From positions 217,893-281,892 of the forward strand of contig CM056388.1 in assembly GCA_029718625.1 (NCBI GenBank): 64,000 nt of DNA, in the 5' to 3' direction. This DNA comes from Synaphobranchus kaupii (lineage: Eukaryota; Chordata; Actinopteri; Anguilliformes; Synaphobranchidae). A program made the position numbers and the translations under genes. The first letter of the stretch is position 1. Each line of letters starts with the position of its first letter. This document shows positions 59,396 through 64,000 of the stretch, in pieces. Below the pieces are notes generated by a model. That model saw only the letters and a list, made by a program, of their open reading frames with translations. It searched no databases and was not told the origin of the DNA.

Positions 59396-60062
59396 ATACT
59401 CCCCTTTTTGAAGGAATATGGAAGTATGAAATGCAAACTCGTGACAGACCCGTGTGTTTAAGGAGCTGCGTTTTGATACACGTTGGCTGGCCTGCTTCAC
59501 GGCATAATTCCCTGTGGCTAGAAATGTTCTGGGGCTAGTGGGTGGCTTCAAAACAGCCTCACACACACACAGACACAGACACACACACACGTATCATACA
59601 TATACACACAAATGCATGCACACAGACACACAAATAGGCAGACACACACACACACAGAGCTCTCCCAGATAGAGAAACATGCACTTGCACATTCACATAG
59701 CAACAGACAGACATGCAAATCCACAGACAGCCAGGGGACTCCGAGCCAGAGGCTTCAGTGAGTGTAAAAGATCATCTAAAAACAGTGCGAGGATGAGTCA
59801 CAGAGCGGTCCTTCCAGGAGACGATGATGATGATGCTGCTCGATTACGTAGGGGAAAAAGACGCAGCACAGCACAGCACAGCACACACACACACACACAG
59901 AAAATATTCTAGAGGCCTGTGAGAAGATGGCCTACTTTCATTTACTGTGCAGCGAGGGACTCTGCTTCACACTGTGCAGCTTGATCTTCCCATTTTTATT
60001 GTTTTTTTTCTTCTTTTTTGCCTGTCAATCAGAGGATGTAAGGATGAGTCTATCTACCCTCC
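59396..60062. other. Non-coding spacer with CA-rich microsatellites
   Basis: CA-rich stretches at about 59560-59660 and 59885-59899, and an (AGCAC)n run at 59863-59886. No gene recognised. A start codon at 59927 begins an open frame with a hydrophobic segment that runs into the next minisatellite; I regard it as chance. Confidence 0.55.
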
Positions 60063-61292
60063 TGTACCCTCTGTCCCTTACAGGCACATCCTTCCCCACT
60101 CACTGTACCATCCACCCCTTACAGGCACATACTGCCCCACTCACTGTACCATCCACCCCTTACAGGCACATACTGCCCCACTCACTGTACCATCCACCCC
60201 TTACAGGCACATACTGCCCCACTCACTGTACCATCCACCCCTTACAGGCACATACTGCCCCACTCACTGTACCATCCACCCCTTACAGGCACATACTGCC
60301 CCACTCACTGTACCATCCACCCCTTACAGGCACATACTGCCCCACTCACTGTACCATCCACCCCTTACAGGCACATACTGCCCCACTCACTGTACCCTCC
60401 ACCCCTTACAGGCACATACTGCCCCACTCACTGTACCCTCCACCCCTTACAGGCACATACTGCCCCACTCACTGTACCCTCCACCCCTTACAGGCACATC
60501 CTGCCCCACTCACTGTACCCTCCACCCCTTACAGGCACATACTGCCCCACTCACTGTACCCTCCACCCCTTACAGGCACATCCTGCCCCACTCACTGTAC
60601 CCTCCACCCCTTACAGGCACATACTGCCCCACTCACTGTACCCTCCACCCCTTACAGGCACATCCTGCCCCACTCACTGTACCCTCCACCCCTTACAGGC
60701 ACATACTGCACCACTCACTGTACCATCCACCCCTTACAGGCACATACTGCCCCACTCACTGTACCCTCCACCCCTTACAGGCACATACTGCCCCACTCAC
60801 TGTACCATCCACCCCTTACAGGCACATACTGCCCCACTCACTGTACCCTCCACCCCTTACAGGCACATACTGCCCCACTCACTGTACCCTCCACCCCTTA
60901 CAGGCACATACTGCCGCACTCACTGTACCCTCCACCCCTTACAGGCACATACTGCCCCACTCACTGTACCCTCCACCCCTTACAGGCACATACTGCCCCA
61001 CTCACTATACCCTCCACCCCTTACAGGCACATACTGCACCACTCACTGTACCATCCACCCCTTACAGGCACATACTGCCCCACTCACTGTACCCTCCACC
61101 CCTTACAGGCACATACTGCCCCACTCACTGTACCCTCCACCCCTTACAGGCACATACTGCCCCACTCACTGTACCCTCCACCCGTTACAGGCACATACTG
61201 CCCCACTCCCTGTACCCTCCACCCCTTACAGGCACATACTGCCCCACTCACTGTACCCTCCACCCCTTACAGGCACATACTGCCCCCACTCC
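60063..61292 (+). repeat. 41-bp minisatellite, about 30 copies
   Basis: Monomer starts ACATACTGCCCCACTCACTG and ends TACCCTCCACCCCTTACAGGC (41 bp in all). Early copies have CCATCC where later ones have CCCTCC. Since 41 is not a multiple of three and contains no stop on the plus strand, all three plus frames stay open and give the same 41-residue periodic peptide, hence overlapping frames of about 470-480 codons. Confidence 0.97.
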
Positions 61293-61390
61293 CCTTGGTG
61301 CTCCCAGGCTGGAGAGGAACAGATGCAAGGAGGAGGAAGAACAGATGCAGGGATGAACAGAAGAAGAGGAAGAAGAGGTAAAGCAGAAGG

Positions 61391-62104
61391 GTGGATGAGG
61401 GAAAAGTAGAGGTATGCTTCCTCTTCATCTCTCCGGGTGTGTCCCTGGGCCCTCTAAGTTCCAACATCCGTTCGTCTGTGAAGAACCTCGGAGTGACCTT
61501 TGATAGCGGCTTCAATTTTTATAAACAAGTTAGTTCTGTAGTAAAAACCAGCTTTTTCCAGCTAAGACTCTTAGCCAAGACAAAGTCCTACCTCTCCCTG
61601 AAAGATCTAGAGAGGGTAATTCATGTCTTTATTACCTTGAGGTTGGACTACTGTAACTCCCTGTACGTGGGCATTGACCAGTCCTCACTCAGACGCCTGC
61701 AGCTGGTCCAAAATGCAGCTGCTCGCCTCCTCACTGGCAAGAAAAAGCGTGACCACATCACTCCAGTGCTGGCCTCACTCCACTGGCTCCCTGTCCACTT
61801 TCGAATCAATTTTAAGCTTTTGCTTCTTGTTTTTAAAGCCCTAAATGGGCTGGCCCCTCTCTACCTCGCCAAGCTCCTGCACCGCCATGCCCCAACCAGA
61901 ACCTTAAGGTCAGCTGACCAGTTGCTGCTGGATGTGCCCAAAACTAGGCTAAAGACCAGAGGTGACCGAGCCTTTGCGGCGGCTGCCCCTAGGCTCTGGA
62001 ATAGCTTGCCCCTCTATATTAGATCTGCCCAGACCCTAGGGATTTTTAAATCTTCCTTGAAGACCCACTTTTTCTCCCTTGCCTTCAACTCAAGTGGAGC
62101 ATGA
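61391..62104 (+). pseudogene. L2 ORF2 C-terminal fragment
   Basis: An uninterrupted 237-codon frame covering only the region after the reverse transcriptase palm. Recognisable blocks are [86 protein letters not shown] and APRLWNSLPLYIRS. The endonuclease and the YADD motif are absent, so it cannot retrotranspose. The first ten or so residues are not typical and may derive from the flank. The lack of stops suggests a fairly recent insertion that was truncated on arrival. Confidence 0.9.
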
Positions 62105-62280
62105 CACCCTGGCAATTGTGTGTTTTGTTTTGTACTGTTGGTTTTATTCTTTGTCTGCTTGTATTTCATTTGTGTAATGTATTTGATTATTTTATTTATC
62201 TGACCACTGGTACAGCACTTTGGTTCAACCGCAGTCGTTTTTAAATGTGCTCTATAGATAAATTTTGACTTTGACTTGAC
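61391..62280 (+). mobile_element. 5'-truncated L2-type LINE
   Basis: Only the end of ORF2 and the 3' region remain. The 3' end (ATAGATAAATTTTGACTTTG then ACTTGAC) is a short tandem tail of the kind L2 elements use. It starts directly after the 41-bp minisatellite and a purine-rich stretch. Sequence differs clearly from the LINE at 22236, so it is a separate lineage. Confidence 0.88.
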
Positions 62281-62399
62281 TGTGCCGTGCGCACAAAGAG
62301 AAGCAACGAAACAAGCCTTTCACAAACATGCGCTCACACGGAAACACAAAGGAACACGTGACCTAAAAACACAGAGAAACACACACAAAAGTGCACATT

Positions 62400-62437
<38 letters not shown>

Positions 62438-63395
62438 AAATGCACATCTTCAATCACAGATACGCACTGAGAAGGAAACAAACTCAAACAAAAACACCCA
62501 ACCTTAACGCCTTTTATTCTATTAAACATATCGGGTGACTTTTATTTACATATCGTAAGCATACACGGTTGCATGAATGTACAGTAGTATAGTCTCTGTC
62601 TGTTCAAACTGCTGTTTGCCCATTTTAAGAGTACAGCTATACTGTTGTTTTACATGATAGGGGATACTGCAAATGATGTGGACAAAATACATGAGAAGCA
62701 CGCATATATAAAGGAAAAGACATGAATGTGTGCAGTTCGGAAAATTGCTCAGGTAAACAGGAGATATTTCCCTCCAAAAAGTACAACAGACAAGTATTTA
62801 CTGTGTAATATTTCCTCTACAATATATGAAATATATTTAAATTGTACATATTTCATACAGGCATGGTATTTCTACATGGCTGTACTTAATTACATTACAA
62901 TTTACACATTGAAGTTCTTTGGTTCAGAACTCCTGTTGTGAATTTTATTCAAAATAATGTTTGGAGCTGCCAACAAAAAAATAAGACTTGGCAAACAAAG
63001 GATACCTTCTCCTTTTAAACACATACCCAAACAACAAATACCAAATGACTGGAGTAAGAGTCTGTCCTAGAGATTTACATCCTGGTTCATGGCAACCATA
63101 GCAACCAAGATCCCCTCCATGGGCCAATGTACCCATACAAAAAATATTTTATACATGGTATGACAAAGAAATCAATATTTATCACTTTCAGACATTCCAT
63201 ATATTGTGGCCTTTATTGTAATGTAGATTTTATTTTGTACAATCCACACTATATGCATGTAATTGCATATGTGAAAGTACAGATAAATGCGTACCTGTAA
63301 TGCATGACAAAAATATATATTACTTTTCAAATGGGTGTCCAATACATTGAGATCTCACAGGTGCTGTGACACTTAATGGCTGACACAGGGAAAAG
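62281..63395. other. Non-coding sequence with a short CA microsatellite
   Basis: (CA)n at about 62402-62434. The rest is A+T-rich with no recognisable gene or element. Confidence 0.55.
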
Positions 63396-64000
63396 GGCTG
63401 TGTCCGAATCAGCACCCTTCCATACTATTAGGTAGACTGTGTCCGAATCAGCACCCTTCCATACTATTAGGTAGACTGTGTCCGAATCAGCACCCTTCCA
63501 TACTATTAGGTAGACTGTGTCCGAATCAGCACCCTTCCATACTATTAGGTAGGCTGTGTCTGAATCAGCACCCTTCCATACTATTAGGTAGACTCTGTCC
63601 GAATCAGCACCCTTCCATACTATTAGGTAGGCTGTGTCTGAATCAGCACCCTTCCATACTATTAGGTAGACTGTGTCCGAATCAGCACCCTTCCATACTA
63701 TTAGGTAGACTGTGTCCGAATCAGCACCCTTCCATACTATTAGGTAGACTGTGTCCGAATCAGCACCCTTCCATACTATTAGGTAGACTGTGTCCGAATC
63801 AGCACCCTTCCATACTATTAGGTAGACTGTGTCCGAATCAGCACCCTTCCATACTATTAGGTAGACTGTGTCCGAATCAGCACCCTTCCATACTATTAGG
63901 TAGGCTGTGTCCGAATCAGCACCCTTCCATACTATTAGGTAGACTGTGTCTGAATCAGCACCCTTCCATACTATTAGGTAGACTGTGTCCGAATCAGCAC
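63396..64000 (+). repeat. 39-bp satellite array, at least 15.5 copies, open on the right
   Basis: Unit starts GACTGTGTCCGAATCAGCAC and ends CCTTCCATACTATTAGGTA. Variants are few: GGCTGTGTC(C/T) or GACTCTGTCC in some copies. The motif resembles the terminal part of fish MITEs that begin GGGCTGTGTCCGAA and contain CATACTA, so the array may have been seeded by a transposon end. It continues beyond the window. Confidence 0.96.

Noticed and set aside
59927..61381. 484-codon frame with an N-terminal hydrophobic segment, looking like a secreted proline-rich protein
   Set aside because: The 41-bp repeat is open in all three plus frames with the same peptide; the hydrophobic start comes from a T-rich run.

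Overview
The window looks like repeat-dense, largely gene-free chromosomal DNA from a teleost fish. The evidence is the repeat repertoire: a Tc1-type transposon, terminal repeats of the salmonid/Sleeping Beauty Tc1 type, two L2/CR1-type LINEs, several tRNA-derived SINEs including one with the DANA/mermaid-like tail, and hAT-type MITEs whose arms begin CAGTG. I recognise no host protein-coding exon, rRNA, tRNA or snRNA gene. Every long open reading frame is either a transposon protein or a by-product of a stop-free tandem repeat.

Positions 1-22235 form a tandem array of a roughly 3.9-kb unit: two complete copies, a third enlarged by insertions, and a fourth cut off on the right. The left edge lies outside the window. 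Each unit carries a minisatellite of G7-G12 tracts followed by a palindrome of about 430 bp that is itself made of two smaller hairpins. Units 3 and 4 share a further event. About 310 bp, from the loop of one of those hairpins to a GTGCG motif, is duplicated, and a perfectly homogeneous 20-bp satellite (GTGCGAACCCCAACCCAAAA) sits between the two copies. It has 48.5 copies in unit 3 and 197.5 in unit 4. Unit 3 alone also took a 1531-bp Tc1 transposon into the palindrome arm, at TA; its transposase has one premature stop.

The array ends at 22235 against a nearly full-length L2-type LINE (22236-27403). This LINE has a complete esterase-type ORF1 and an ORF2 (endonuclease plus reverse transcriptase) broken only by three single-base insertions. 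A 500-N assembly gap (27404-27903) hides the LINE's 3' end and whatever follows.

Positions 27904-64000 are A+T-rich non-coding sequence holding dispersed mobile elements and many tandem repeats. These include (AAGT)n, CA-rich compound arrays, a 2.5-kb 12-bp pyrimidine-rich minisatellite with a 288-bp higher-order repeat, arrays with units of 104, 27, 48, 42, 41 and 39 bp, SINEs with target-site duplications, a 1.2-kb foldback element with Sleeping Beauty-like ends, and the 3' remnant of a second LINE. The 39-bp array runs off the right edge.

No genes here work together as a pathway. The striking content is structural: a macrosatellite containing palindromes, a new short satellite seeded at a hairpin loop inside it, and a hierarchy of insertions from which the order of events can be read.
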